34,827 bases of DNA from a virus. A model generated the notes under the pieces. It did not search any database. It was not told the DNA's origin and worked only from the letters and a program-made list of their open reading frames with translations. The position numbers and the translations under genes were made by a program. The stretch covers positions 1 to 34,827 of IMG/VR virus record IMGVR_UViG_3300032299_000208; one strand, given 5' to 3'. Below are positions 1 to 6,558 of this stretch, one piece after another (positions within the stretch are counted from its first letter, which is position 1; the number at the start of each line of letters is the position of its first letter).

Positions 1-123
1 CAGCATGGCTGTTTTGGTCATGTAAAGGCTTGTCGCTAAACATCTTAGTATCAGGATCTACTGCATAACGATAATGTCGCAATGCTTGTAGTCCTTCTGC
101 ACATTTGTTCTGATCGAAATAAC
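1..123. repeat. Terminal direct repeat, left copy (circular overlap)
   Basis: Bases 1-123 are identical to 34705-34827. The repeat lies inside the terL coding frame, and joining the two copies restores an unbroken terminase. It is best read as the overlap left by assembling a circular or circularly permuted genome, with a unit length of about 34,704 bp. A true packaged terminal repeat is possible but less likely inside this gene. Confidence 0.93.
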
Positions 124-1162
124 AACGATTCATCAACATACGAGCAGCATTAATACCATCAGCAATAGACAGTTTAGGAGTAATCCTAACTGGTAATCCC
201 ATTGCTTCAATAATCTCTTTTGTGCTACGGCCTGTCATATTCTTATGCTCTGCATCATGTGGCAGCCAATGATCTCTATAAGTGTAGCCCTTTTCTTTTA
301 AAAGAGTTACATAAAAATCTATTGTCTTTTGGCAGTCTTGGTAGAAATCTATGATCCTAACTTCGCCACCTGGCAATGTCTGAACGAACCAAATACTCGT
401 CATATCCGACCAGCCAAGATCCCAAAATGTACTTACTAATATTGCCTTATCCACAGGAACATCTTTAATCCTGTTTTCTTCCATTGCTTTACGCAACTCA
501 GTAGCATATACAGCGCCATCTAATACTTGTCTTGTATTGCCTTCCCATACATTGAGAAAGGCATCCATATCTCGTTCTTTGAGATCTTCCATCTCTGTTC
601 TGAGTACGCTTGGAAACCAAGGATTGTCAGACCAGTTTACTTTTACTACCTTTGCAAAGCTCGGAGGATGAGCTACAAAGCGTTTATAGGTTTCATCCGT
701 ATCCAACTCAGGGTTAAATGTTACCCAGATCTCTGAGCCTTCTTTACGGATAGTAGGGATTAATATATCCCAAGAAGATTTAGATGTAGTTTGGGCTTCT
801 TCTACCCAAGCTATATCTATACCCTCAAACGACTTAATTTTAGTAATATTGTGCTTTAAACCAGCAAATAGGAACTCAGTCCCATTTGTACCAAAGATAC
901 TGGTATTTTGTACAGTATAGAAATCCTCTAAGCCCATGCCCTTAATCTGATCTGCAAGCAACGCATGAACAGAGTCTGAAATAGAGTTCTGAAACTCTCT
1001 AGCGCATAGCACCCTTAGTTTCTTCATCCTACCTAAGACTAGCAGTACCCTGGCTACAGTCCAAGACTTAGAGCTTCCTCGCCCACCATAGATGATCTTC
1101 ATCCGATGGGGTTCTAGTAAACACTCTAACTTCTCAGGGATCTCAATACTAAACTTTGTCAT
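1..1162 (-). CDS. terL: Terminase large subunit (N-terminal 387 residues; gene continues at the right edge)
   Basis: ATP-driven DNA packaging motor and headful nuclease. Translating the minus strand from the ATG at 1162 gives a continuous frame to the left edge. It shows Walker A GGRGSSKS (residues 26-33), an acidic Walker B-like stretch IDIAWVEEA (about 115-123) and a coupling motif TFNP. The start of the RNase H-like nuclease domain follows (FWDLGWSD, then LPHDAEH). This layout fits the Terminase_3 (PBSX/Sf6-like) type. The start overlaps the small-subunit stop as ATGA. The reading frame runs through the left edge and resumes at 34704 of the circular molecule, giving about 417 residues in all. 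The gene is therefore split by the linearisation point, not truncated. Role and family are clear; the exact packaging type (headful) is inferred. Confidence 0.95.
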   Translation of the reverse strand, partial: MTKFSIEIPEKLECLLEPHRMKIIYGGRGSSKSWTVARVLLVLGRMKKLRVLCAREFQNSISDSVHALLADQIKGMGLEDFYTVQNTSIFGTNGTEFLFAGLKHNITKIKSFEGIDIAWVEEAQTTSKSSWDILIPTIRKEGSEIWVTFNPELDTDETYKRFVAHPPSFAKVVKVNWSDNPWFPSVLRTEMEDLKERDMDAFLNVWEGNTRQVLDGAVYATELRKAMEENRIKDVPVDKAILVSTFWDLGWSDMTSIWFVQTLPGGEVRIIDFYQDCQKTIDFYVTLLKEKGYTYRDHWLPHDAEHKNMTGRSTKEIIEAMGLPVRITPKLSIADGINAARMLMNRCYFDQNKCAEGLQALRHYRYAVDPDTKMFSDKPLHDQNSHA

Positions 1163-1479
1163 TCTGGCCGTTTGATAACGAACTCGATCTGACTAATCTC
1201 TATTGCATTGCCATCTGCGCCACTAATCTCTGTAGCCTGTACAGCTTTACCATCCACTCTATCTATTACTTCTTTGATAGCCCAAGGCTCACCCTGTTCA
1301 GCAGCATCTACTAGCTTTTGTGCAATTGTGCGTAATTTACGGCTATCTTCTTGAACCAAAGCTACTCTGAGCTGGTTGTAGAACAACTTTCCCTTCTTGC
1401 CGTTCTGATTGCCTATAGGCGCTCCACCCTTATTGGTTGAAGCAACTTCTAAATCTTTGTTTTCTGTAGAACTTTCCAT
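1159..1479 (-). CDS. terS: Terminase small subunit candidate (DUF5681-like)
   Basis: 106 residues. The N-terminal part has the GGAPIGNQNGKKGK signature, followed by helices (RVALVQEDSRKLRTIAQKL) and AIKEVIDRVDGKAVQ. This pattern is common in short phage proteins encoded immediately before terL (DUF5681-like: GGAPxGNxNA then IKEIxDRLDGKP). The stop overlaps the terL start as ATGA, so the two are translationally coupled. The protein would recognise the packaging site and regulate TerL. The assignment rests on motif resemblance and position; no structural hallmark beyond that is visible. Confidence 0.72.
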   Translation of the reverse strand: MESSTENKDLEVASTNKGGAPIGNQNGKKGKLFYNQLRVALVQEDSRKLRTIAQKLVDAAEQGEPWAIKEVIDRVDGKAVQATEISGADGNAIEISQIEFVIKRPE

Positions 1480-1530
1480 TCCATTCCCTATGGGTTGATG
1501 GTTGATGATGTCGTTATTCTACAACAGTTT

Positions 1531-1800
1531 TCACCACTTTACTTTATCTGCCCAGTAAGCAGCGCTCATTTTGCCTTTAGCAATGTTGCTTGCATGACGA
1601 GCTTTGAATGATTTGTTTCTAGCGCTACCTTCTGGACTACCTTTAACGCCTTGCTGACCAAATCGAATTGTCTTTACCTTATCACCTTCTTTAGCCACAA
1701 CAACATGGCTTTTAGTAGGATGGCTAGGAGTCTTTTTTGGTTTGTTGTATCCAGCTACGCCTAACTTCTCAAACAGGCCAGCAGCTTCCCTTACTTTCAT
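1531..1800 (-). CDS. Small conserved phage protein, function unknown
   Basis: 89 residues, basic. The C-terminal half carries KARHASNIAKGKMSAAYWAD, a pattern I recognise from many unassigned phage proteins (a KARH...NI...SAAYWA...KVKW ending). There is no catalytic motif and no membrane segment. The start overlaps the upstream stop as ATGA (1797-1800), so it is part of the same operon. It lies just upstream of terminase, among other small basic proteins. Function cannot be given. Confidence 0.8.
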   Translation of the reverse strand: MKVREAAGLFEKLGVAGYNKPKKTPSHPTKSHVVVAKEGDKVKTIRFGQQGVKGSPEGSARNKSFKARHASNIAKGKMSAAYWADKVKW

Positions 1801-1958
1801 TTCTTATAACGAGCCATCTTGCTTGCTTCTGACATAGCAATAGCAATAGCTTGTTTAGGATTCTTTACGACCTTACCGCCCTTACCAGAATGTAGAGTAC
1901 CTTCTTTGTACTCACCCATGACCTTACCGATCTTGGCTTGCTTTTTGTTCATCTTCAT
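1797..1958 (-). CDS. Small basic phage protein (DUF6496-like)
   Basis: 53 residues, found by reading the gap between larger genes. It begins MKMNKKQAKIGKVMGEYKEG, continues through a glycine/lysine stretch (LHSGKGGKVVKNPKQAIAIA) and ends in SEASKMARYKK. This matches a very common tiny phage protein pattern (KVMxEYKxGxLxSGxGGKVVxxxKQAIAIALSEA) that I associate with DUF6496. An AAAGGA ribosome site precedes the ATG. The start overlaps the end of the glycosyltransferase gene by 35 bp and the stop overlaps the next ATG (ATGA). An alternative start is two codons later at 1952. Function unknown. Confidence 0.8.
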   Translation of the reverse strand: MKMNKKQAKIGKVMGEYKEGTLHSGKGGKVVKNPKQAIAIAMSEASKMARYKK

Positions 1959-2676
1959 ACATTTCCTTTAAATCGTACTTACACCATATCAACGGAGCTT
2001 CTTCGCAATCTGCTAACCCTCTAGCAGTATGTTGTTGTATATTTACAACATTAGCTTCTAGGTTACTTAGGCCGTCTGCCATATTAGGGTAAACCCTAGA
2101 CTGAAATCTTTTTTCGTTTGCTTTGCTTGCTTCTGTTTCACCATTGGCATCGTAGCCGTTTGAATCATGGTCTAGAGCGATAAAAGTACCATCCCTATAC
2201 CCAAGTGGCAGACCTACTGATTCAAGCCTCTTAGCAAGATCTGTGTCCTCGTAACCCCACCCCCAATAAGTATTAGAGTATCCATTACAGGCTTCAAAAT
2301 GCCATTTCTTCATTAGCGCTACAGCAGCGAGTCCATATCTCTGTGCTTTTACTGCTCTATCTGTGCCATGCCCTACTGGTCTTGTATCCATGCCATGCCA
2401 GATAATTCTGCTTGGCAAACTAGGCTCTGAGTAGTCTGCCCACATTGGCAAGTAATCTACATCGTGCAAACAAACATAATCTACAGTACCAGCAATTGCT
2501 GCATAAGCATGGTTTATGAGAGAGCCACGATTAAATGGGCTATCGTCTACTTGTTCTGCGATACAGAACAGAGGCTCAATATTGGTATTTCTACGAAAAA
2601 AGCTAACAGTATGAGGAAGCATCTTAGTTAGATGCTGCTCTCTATCTCTATAGGGGATTATTATCCCTAATCTCAC
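1924..2676 (-). CDS. Glycosyltransferase, GT7 (beta-1,4-galactosyltransferase) type
   Basis: 250 residues. Hallmarks of the beta-1,4-galactosyltransferase fold are visible in order: IIPYRDREQHL (6-16), FNRGSLINHAY (48-58), the metal-binding DVD in CLHDVDYLP (69-77), and the acceptor/catalytic loop WGWGYEDTDLAKRL (138-151). GT7 enzymes transfer galactose (or GalNAc/xylose) from UDP-sugar to a glycan end. There is no signal peptide or membrane segment, so it acts in the cytoplasm. It sits in the late operon close to terminase, so it may decorate virion or host surface sugar. The donor and acceptor are not known. A broader GT-A fold enzyme with related motifs is the main alternative. Confidence 0.85.
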   Translation of the reverse strand: MRLGIIIPYRDREQHLTKMLPHTVSFFRRNTNIEPLFCIAEQVDDSPFNRGSLINHAYAAIAGTVDYVCLHDVDYLPMWADYSEPSLPSRIIWHGMDTRPVGHGTDRAVKAQRYGLAAVALMKKWHFEACNGYSNTYWGWGYEDTDLAKRLESVGLPLGYRDGTFIALDHDSNGYDANGETEASKANEKRFQSRVYPNMADGLSNLEANVVNIQQHTARGLADCEEAPLIWCKYDLKEMYEDEQKASQDR

Positions 2677-2825
2677 TTTTTCTTAGACTTTGCCGTCTTT
2701 GCTGCTTGTTTAAAGTCTTTAGCTGTAGGAGCAGCTTTGCTACCTACTTTATTCATCTTCTCGCCAGAGCCTTCGGCTATACGCTTACGCTTGGCATGAA
2801 TGTTTGCATAAAGCCCAGCTTTCAT
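2673..2825 (-). CDS. Small basic phage protein, function unknown
   Basis: 50 residues from the ATG at 2825, which overlaps the upstream stop as TAATG. A longer frame extends to 2867, but the coupled ATG is the better start. The sequence MKAGLYANIHAKRKRIAEGS followed by GEKMNKVGSKAAPTAKDFK and a lysine-rich tail is a pattern seen in many phages (YANIHxKRxRIxxGSGEKM). Highly basic, probably nucleic-acid binding or a structural accessory. It overlaps the glycosyltransferase start by 4 bp. Confidence 0.8.
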   Translation of the reverse strand: MKAGLYANIHAKRKRIAEGSGEKMNKVGSKAAPTAKDFKQAAKTAKSKKK

Positions 2826-3259
2826 TAATCTTGTTCCTGTTCTTCTGCTTCTTCCCAAGATTCGCAAACACGCAAATTATGGCAAATAAACTCGTATTTA
2901 TGGCAGAAACCACGCCCACCACCATTGCGATCAAACTCGTTCTCTGGAACAACTTTCATTGCTTTTAATGCTTTAGGGCTATTATCAAAATATTCGCAAT
3001 TAGCGCAATATCTGTTTGCCGTCATTTCTTCTGGTAATCCCCAGAACTCTACTAATTTAACCCAAAAATCCCCAGGATTAGCTGGATCTTTAGCGCCCAA
3101 ATGACGAGTTTCCATCAGGGTCTTAGTCATTCTATCGTTAGATTCTTTAGTAATAGGGTACTCAGACTCATCTACCATTGGCTCATCTAGCAAGCCCATG
3201 CCTTCTGGCATTTCTTTATCATCTTCTTTGGGAGCTAGTAGTCCGATAGCGATTTTCAT
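2825..3259 (-). CDS. Conserved phage protein with a four-cysteine C-terminal domain
   Basis: 144 residues. The N-terminal half is acidic and methionine-rich. The C-terminal half has CANCEYFDN (CxxC), then GFCHKYEFICHNLRVCESWE, giving five or six cysteines that could bind zinc or an iron-sulfur cluster. This arrangement (YCxxCxYF...GxC...C...VCxxW) occurs in unassigned phage proteins encoded near structural genes. No enzymatic motif is seen. It is translationally coupled (TAATG) to the next gene. Function unknown. Confidence 0.82.
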   Translation of the reverse strand: MKIAIGLLAPKEDDKEMPEGMGLLDEPMVDESEYPITKESNDRMTKTLMETRHLGAKDPANPGDFWVKLVEFWGLPEEMTANRYCANCEYFDNSPKALKAMKVVPENEFDRNGGGRGFCHKYEFICHNLRVCESWEEAEEQEQD

Positions 3260-3306
3260 TTAGTAACCTTAATACAGAAATTTTGGGCAAAGTTTCCCTA
3301 GCCAAA

Positions 3307-3486
3307 TTATAAATGTGTTTTTCGATCTGCACAAGATTGGCAGATAAAACGCTCATTCATGCCATTATTATAAATTTCGTATATTCCTTCAGCCGTTGTC
3401 TTTTTTATCTTGCATTTTGAGCAATTTCGAATAGTGTGCTGATTTTGTTTTTTTATCCAGTTCGTGCTGGAGTCGTTTTTTTGCAT
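3307..3486 (-). CDS. Short zinc-ribbon protein overlapping the Q-like gene
   Basis: 59 residues from the ATG at 3486, in a different frame from the Q-like gene, whose last 98 bp it overlaps. The translated core has CSKC and, about 25 residues later, CQSC, a two-knuckle zinc ribbon. The N-terminal part is basic (NWIKKQNQHTIRN). Without this gene, 3260-3388 would be empty. Small CxxC...CxxC proteins of this shape are common in phages. The large overlap is unusual and no separate internal start is available, so the exact N-terminus is uncertain. 3260-3306 holds no gene. Confidence 0.6.
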   Translation of the reverse strand: MQKNDSSTNWIKKQNQHTIRNCSKCKIKKTTAEGIYEIYNNGMNERFICQSCADRKTHL

Positions 3487-3796
3487 TGTCTAAATCTACT
3501 TCTAGCCGATGTGGTGAAATTCTAAGAGCATGGGCTAATTGTCCTGTAGAAGCGTAAGGGTGACTTACATAGCGCATTTTAAGAGTTCTACGCAGCTCTA
3601 ATGGCAAATTCTTGATTGCTTGTTCTATGAGATCTCCGTCTACATGATCTGGCTCGTAATGTGGCTCAGATTCAGCATATAGATTACCTAGTTCTGGAAT
3701 GTAATTCTTTTCAAAACTACGGCAAGTAGTATCTGGCTGTGGAGATACAACCCCATAAGATACATACCAAGCCCAGTTTTTTAATCTAGATTCCAT
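3389..3796 (-). CDS. Q-like late regulator with sigma-region-4-type helix-turn-helix
   Basis: 135 residues. The N-terminal part resembles phage late regulators (LKNWAWYVSYGVV..., followed by a tyrosine/proline-rich stretch). The C-terminal half has LPLELRRTLKMRYVSHPYAS then GQLAHALRISPHRLEVDLDN, the layout of a sigma-70 region 4-like HTH (acidic/leucine helix, then recognition helix, then a basic AKKRLQHEL tail). Proteins of this build lie upstream of late genes in many phages and are called antitermination protein Q or sigma-like regulators. Here it is the first gene of a minus-strand run that continues through terminase into all structural genes, which supports a late-switch role. The function is inferred. 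Confidence 0.65.
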   Translation of the reverse strand: MESRLKNWAWYVSYGVVSPQPDTTCRSFEKNYIPELGNLYAESEPHYEPDHVDGDLIEQAIKNLPLELRRTLKMRYVSHPYASTGQLAHALRISPHRLEVDLDNAKKRLQHELDKKTKSAHYSKLLKMQDKKDNG

Positions 3797-3858
3797 CGTG
3801 TCTTTTATATTTAATATAATTATTGTATTATATTCAATATCTTAAAGCAAAGGTAGAC
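3797..3858. promoter_or_regulatory. AT-rich divergent promoter region
   Basis: The gap between the divergent Q-like gene and the metallophosphoesterase is almost all A/T. It contains a perfect TATAAT on the plus strand (3815-3820) and a perfect TATAAT on the minus strand (3827-3832). No convincing TTGACA box is present at 16-18 bp from either, so a host sigma-70 promoter with an activator, or UP-element-like AT tracts, is possible. The call rests on position between two outward genes and on the -10 boxes. Confidence 0.45.
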
Positions 3859-4833
3859 ATGAAACAACCTAACGAATTGGATAAAAAGTTTATCGAGGCT
3901 TGGCAAAGATTAGGATCTCCGACCCTAGTTGCTAAAGAATTAGGGATGAATCCTAGAAGCGCACTTAATCGTAGAGCAAGCCTAGAGATTAGATATGACC
4001 TTAAATTGCCGACCCATAACTCTTTGCGAGAAAAACCAAAACCTAAAAAAATAGAACAAACTCCGCACAATGTACGCAGAGGCATAGATGTAGATAAAGT
4101 CAAACGAGTTATTGTGTTCTCAGATGCTCACTTTACAGATACTACGACTACTGCTTTTAAAGCATTACTGCTTATGATTAAGACATTTAAGCCAGAAGTA
4201 ATTATTTGTAACGGAGATGCTTTTGATGGGCAAGTTCTTAGTAGATTTCCATCTATCAATTACGACCAAAAGCCTACAGTCTTAGAAGAACTTAACGCTT
4301 GCCGTTGGCACTTAGATGAGATAGAAAAAGTAAGGCCACCTGGCTGTCGTTTGATATGGACTCTTGGCAATCACGATATGCGCTATGAGGCTTGGCTAGT
4401 TAATAAAGTGCCTGAGTATTCTGGTGTAGATGGATTCAGCCTTAAATATCACTTTCCTAATTGGGAAACTTGCTGGTCATTTTGGATTGGTGAAGATACA
4501 GTAGTAAAACACCGATATAAAGGTGGCAGAACTGCTGGATACTCTAACTTAGTGGCTGCTGGTAATACAAATATCATTACAGGCCATACCCATGTTCTCT
4601 GTTGCAGTCCAATCTCAAATTATCAGGGAACTTTTTTTGGCGTTCAAACAGGATGCCTAGCAGACCCAATGTCAGCCACCTTCGAATATTGCGAGGATAG
4701 CCCTAAAGATTGGCGTAGTGGATTTGTAATGCTTTCATTTGACCAAGGCCGTATGTTAATGCCTGAGTTAATTATGGTTAGTGATGAACAAAATGGAGAG
4801 TTTGAATTTAGAGGCTGTATTAACAAAGTATGA
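3859..4833 (+). CDS. Calcineurin-like metallophosphoesterase with N-terminal helix-turn-helix
   Basis: 324 residues from the ATG at 3859, preceded by AAAGGT. A longer frame with a TTG start at 3823 has no ribosome site. The five metallophosphoesterase blocks are present: SDAHF (D89, H91), NGDAFD (G119-D120), GNHD (170-173), H218, and GHTH (242-245). The first 50 residues look like a DNA-binding segment (FIEAWQRLGSPTLVAKELGM, then NPRSALNRR). Such proteins hydrolyse phosphodiesters using two metals; phage members may act on DNA ends or nucleotides. The gene overlaps the SprT-like gene by 4 bp (ATGA). Together they form a two-gene plus-strand island. Confidence 0.88.
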   Translation: MKQPNELDKKFIEAWQRLGSPTLVAKELGMNPRSALNRRASLEIRYDLKLPTHNSLREKPKPKKIEQTPHNVRRGIDVDKVKRVIVFSDAHFTDTTTTAFKALLLMIKTFKPEVIICNGDAFDGQVLSRFPSINYDQKPTVLEELNACRWHLDEIEKVRPPGCRLIWTLGNHDMRYEAWLVNKVPEYSGVDGFSLKYHFPNWETCWSFWIGEDTVVKHRYKGGRTAGYSNLVAAGNTNIITGHTHVLCCSPISNYQGTFFGVQTGCLADPMSATFEYCEDSPKDWRSGFVMLSFDQGRMLMPELIMVSDEQNGEFEFRGCINKV

Positions 4834-5183
4834 AGTTAAATTCTGATGTTGTTAAACATCTCTATTCATCACTTTATTGCTGTTATCCATTTACAAAATG
4901 GAAGATGCCATTGCCAGAAGAAGTAGATTTTATTGTTACTATTGACCCAGAAGTTATGGGAACTTATTTATATGATACTGGCGATGATTACGAGCATACC
5001 ATTACCATATCCTCTGGTAGATGTGGACACTATTACACGCTGCTAATTACGCTTTGCCATGAAATGATCCACATGAGCTTTCATAGACAAAAGGGAGATA
5101 AGTGGATGCAACATGGTAAAGCCTTTAGAACTCGTTGCAAGATGGTGGGCAATGAGCTTGGGCTAGACCCATTAGAATTGTAG
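4830..5183 (+). CDS. SprT-like zinc metallopeptidase
   Basis: 117 residues. The zinc-protease motif is HEMIH (77-81), followed by a third histidine in QHGKAF (H95), the HExxH...HG.xF spacing of SprT-like proteases. SprT/Spartan proteins cleave proteins bound to DNA, such as DNA-protein crosslinks. The C-terminal zinc ribbon of full SprT is absent, so this is the catalytic core only. It overlaps the upstream metallophosphoesterase by ATGA, which suggests the two act together on DNA ends or adducts. The stop abuts the stop of the convergent gene on the other strand with no spacer. Confidence 0.8.
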   Translation: MKLNSDVVKHLYSSLYCCYPFTKWKMPLPEEVDFIVTIDPEVMGTYLYDTGDDYEHTITISSGRCGHYYTLLITLCHEMIHMSFHRQKGDKWMQHGKAFRTRCKMVGNELGLDPLEL

Positions 5184-5957
5184 CTACTCAGTACAATCAC
5201 ATGGCAAATCAAAACCAATAAAAGGTAATGTCATTTGCGATTTGTGCATCTGTATTATTTCAGACCAAGCATAATTTCTTCCCAATCCTTTAATGGTAGT
5301 TAAATTTGCTTGTTTTTCAATAAATAATGCTCTTTCCAGTAAATTTGGATATTTTTCATATAAATCAACTATTTCTTTTGGCTTAGATGATGGGCAAAAA
5401 AAACAAGCTGATTTTCCAACATTTGTAATTCCATGCTTTTTAATAATATCTAAACAATCTTCTCTTTCCCATTGCCACTTAATTAATGGGTATTCATAAT
5501 CATATTTTGGATCATCTCTTTTTGCAGCATTTTCTGCTCTATGTGACTCTCCAGCATCATATCCAATATATTTAACGCATTTTTCTCCAGATTTCCACCA
5601 ATCTATTGCTGGCTGCCAATGATTACAATACTTATCTTGCGGAGCAATTTTATGTTTTTGTGAGCATCTTTTATACCCATAAGCAATTGATGGCAAAGTA
5701 TTTGATCTTAAACATTCTTCTTCTAAATTTTCATAACTTCCATCTTTGCGAACTCTTTTTACAACAGTAATCTTAGGCAATCCATTATCAACAAGCCATT
5801 TACTAAAATTTTCAATATGAGCATAGGTTTCTGGTCTTTCTCCACCAGTATCTGCAAATAAAATTAAATCTATTGGTAATCCTTTTTCATACAGACCAAG
5901 AATCATAGCGGTACTATCAACTCCACCACCAAAAGCAACTATATGTGGTGCTCTCAT
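5184..5957 (-). CDS. PAPS-reductase-family PP-loop ATPase-like protein
   Basis: 257 residues. The N-terminal FGGGVDSTAM (9-18) is a PP-loop (SGGxDS type) that binds ATP or a nucleotide phosphosulfate. FADTGGERPETYAHI (34-48) matches the family substrate pocket. Cysteines lie at KRC (98) and CFFCPSS (185-191), possibly an iron-sulfur site. It belongs to the phosphoadenosine-phosphosulfate reductase/adenine-nucleotide alpha-hydrolase superfamily. Phage members are often annotated as PAPS reductase without proof. DNA modification by sulfur (DndC belongs to this superfamily) is another option, but no other Dnd gene is seen. Starts one base after the stop of the next upstream small gene. Confidence 0.82.
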   Translation of the reverse strand: MRAPHIVAFGGGVDSTAMILGLYEKGLPIDLILFADTGGERPETYAHIENFSKWLVDNGLPKITVVKRVRKDGSYENLEEECLRSNTLPSIAYGYKRCSQKHKIAPQDKYCNHWQPAIDWWKSGEKCVKYIGYDAGESHRAENAAKRDDPKYDYEYPLIKWQWEREDCLDIIKKHGITNVGKSACFFCPSSKPKEIVDLYEKYPNLLERALFIEKQANLTTIKGLGRNYAWSEIIQMHKSQMTLPFIGFDLPCDCTE

Positions 5958-6134
5958 TTAGTGATTGCCTGGTAAACAAGAGTGTCCGTCTATACGGCCT
6001 TTTAGAATTATATTTTCATCTTCAAGTTTGTTTATTAATGCAATGGCAGCATATAAAACTTCTGCATCTTTGTAGCTAATCTCACGACTTGTAAATAAAT
6101 TTATAAGATCATTTATTGTTTGTTTGTTGTTCAT
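5958..6134 (-). CDS. Small hypothetical protein, 58 residues
   Basis: Found in the gap between the PP-loop gene and the Ref-like gene. Translation begins MNNKQTINDLINLFTSREIS and includes a helical, leucine/alanine-rich centre, ending in a CLPGNH tail. Its start overlaps the upstream sigma-4-like stop (ATGA) and its stop is directly followed by the ATG of the PP-loop gene. This tight packing is the main evidence that it is real. No family recognised. Confidence 0.65.
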   Translation of the reverse strand: MNNKQTINDLINLFTSREISYKDAEVLYAAIALINKLEDENIILKGRIDGHSCLPGNH

Positions 6135-6274
6135 AAAATATCTTCCAGCTTTAAGCCTTTTAATAATAATGCTTTGCGTATTTTCATCATTGCTCGCTCT
6201 AATATCTCATGAACAGCTTGGTGGCTTATTCCTTCTGCTTCAGCTATTTGTCTTAGTGTCATTGGCTCGTTCAC
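6131..6274 (-). CDS. Mini sigma-region-4-like helix-turn-helix protein
   Basis: 47 residues. The translation MTLRQIAEAEGISHQAVHEI followed by LERAMMKIRKALL matches the sigma-70 region 4 pattern (TLxEIAxxLGIsxxxVxxIexrAlxKLR). It is essentially a stand-alone HTH. A GTG start at 6274 overlaps the Ref-like stop as GTGA and has GGGAG upstream; the internal ATG at 6262 is the alternative. The stop overlaps the next ATG (ATGA). It may recruit or redirect RNA polymerase, or simply bind DNA. Confidence 0.72.
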   Translation of the reverse strand: MNEPMTLRQIAEAEGISHQAVHEILERAMMKIRKALLLKGLKLEDIL

Positions 6275-6558
6275 TTATCTCCCTCTCCAATTTTTTGACT
6301 GACTCGCTCCAACAGCTCCTCACAGGATATTCCCCATTTTTTTTCAAAACCTTTGATACCCAATCCGTGAACGCCAGAGTTTCCCCGATGATGCTCTGGG
6401 CATAAAGGCAAGATTGGGGATGCAGTCCGCTTAGCTCCATATCTTCGCACATGATGGAGTTCTGACGGAGTGCCTGTAAACCCAAGGACTTCGGAGCATA
6501 AAATACATCCGAGTTCTGCAATCTTGTTAAGGCGCTTCTTTTCATCTTTGGTTGCCAC
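6271..6558 (-). CDS. Ref-type RecA-dependent nuclease (HNH-like)
   Basis: 95 residues. Metal-binding and catalytic residues are laid out as in phage P1 Ref: CILC (18-21), LHHVR (34-38), PLCPEHHRGNSGVHGLG (51-67). The paired histidines and CxxxHH resemble an HNH ββα-metal fold. Ref cuts DNA at RecA-made displacement loops and promotes recombination. Small phage versions are usually encoded near recombination or replication genes, as here. Whether this copy needs RecA is not known. It shares one base with the preceding stop at 6558. Confidence 0.82.
   Translation of the reverse strand: MATKDEKKRLNKIAELGCILCSEVLGFTGTPSELHHVRRYGAKRTASPILPLCPEHHRGNSGVHGLGIKGFEKKWGISCEELLERVSQKIGEGDK

Noticed and set aside
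527-736. Plus-strand ORF opposite terL
   Set aside because: It is the antisense of a strongly conserved terminase frame, with no ribosome site or protein-like pattern.
1516-1521. TAGAAT box upstream of terS
   Set aside because: No -35 box at a suitable distance; terS is probably read from the upstream operon.
4644-4826. Minus-strand ORFs opposite the metallophosphoesterase (also 3834-4103)
   Set aside because: Antisense shadows of a gene with all five catalytic blocks.
6240-6545. 101-codon ORF overlapping the Ref-like gene
   Set aside because: The Ref frame has intact metal-binding residues; the other frame has no recognisable pattern and ends within the mini sigma-4-like gene.
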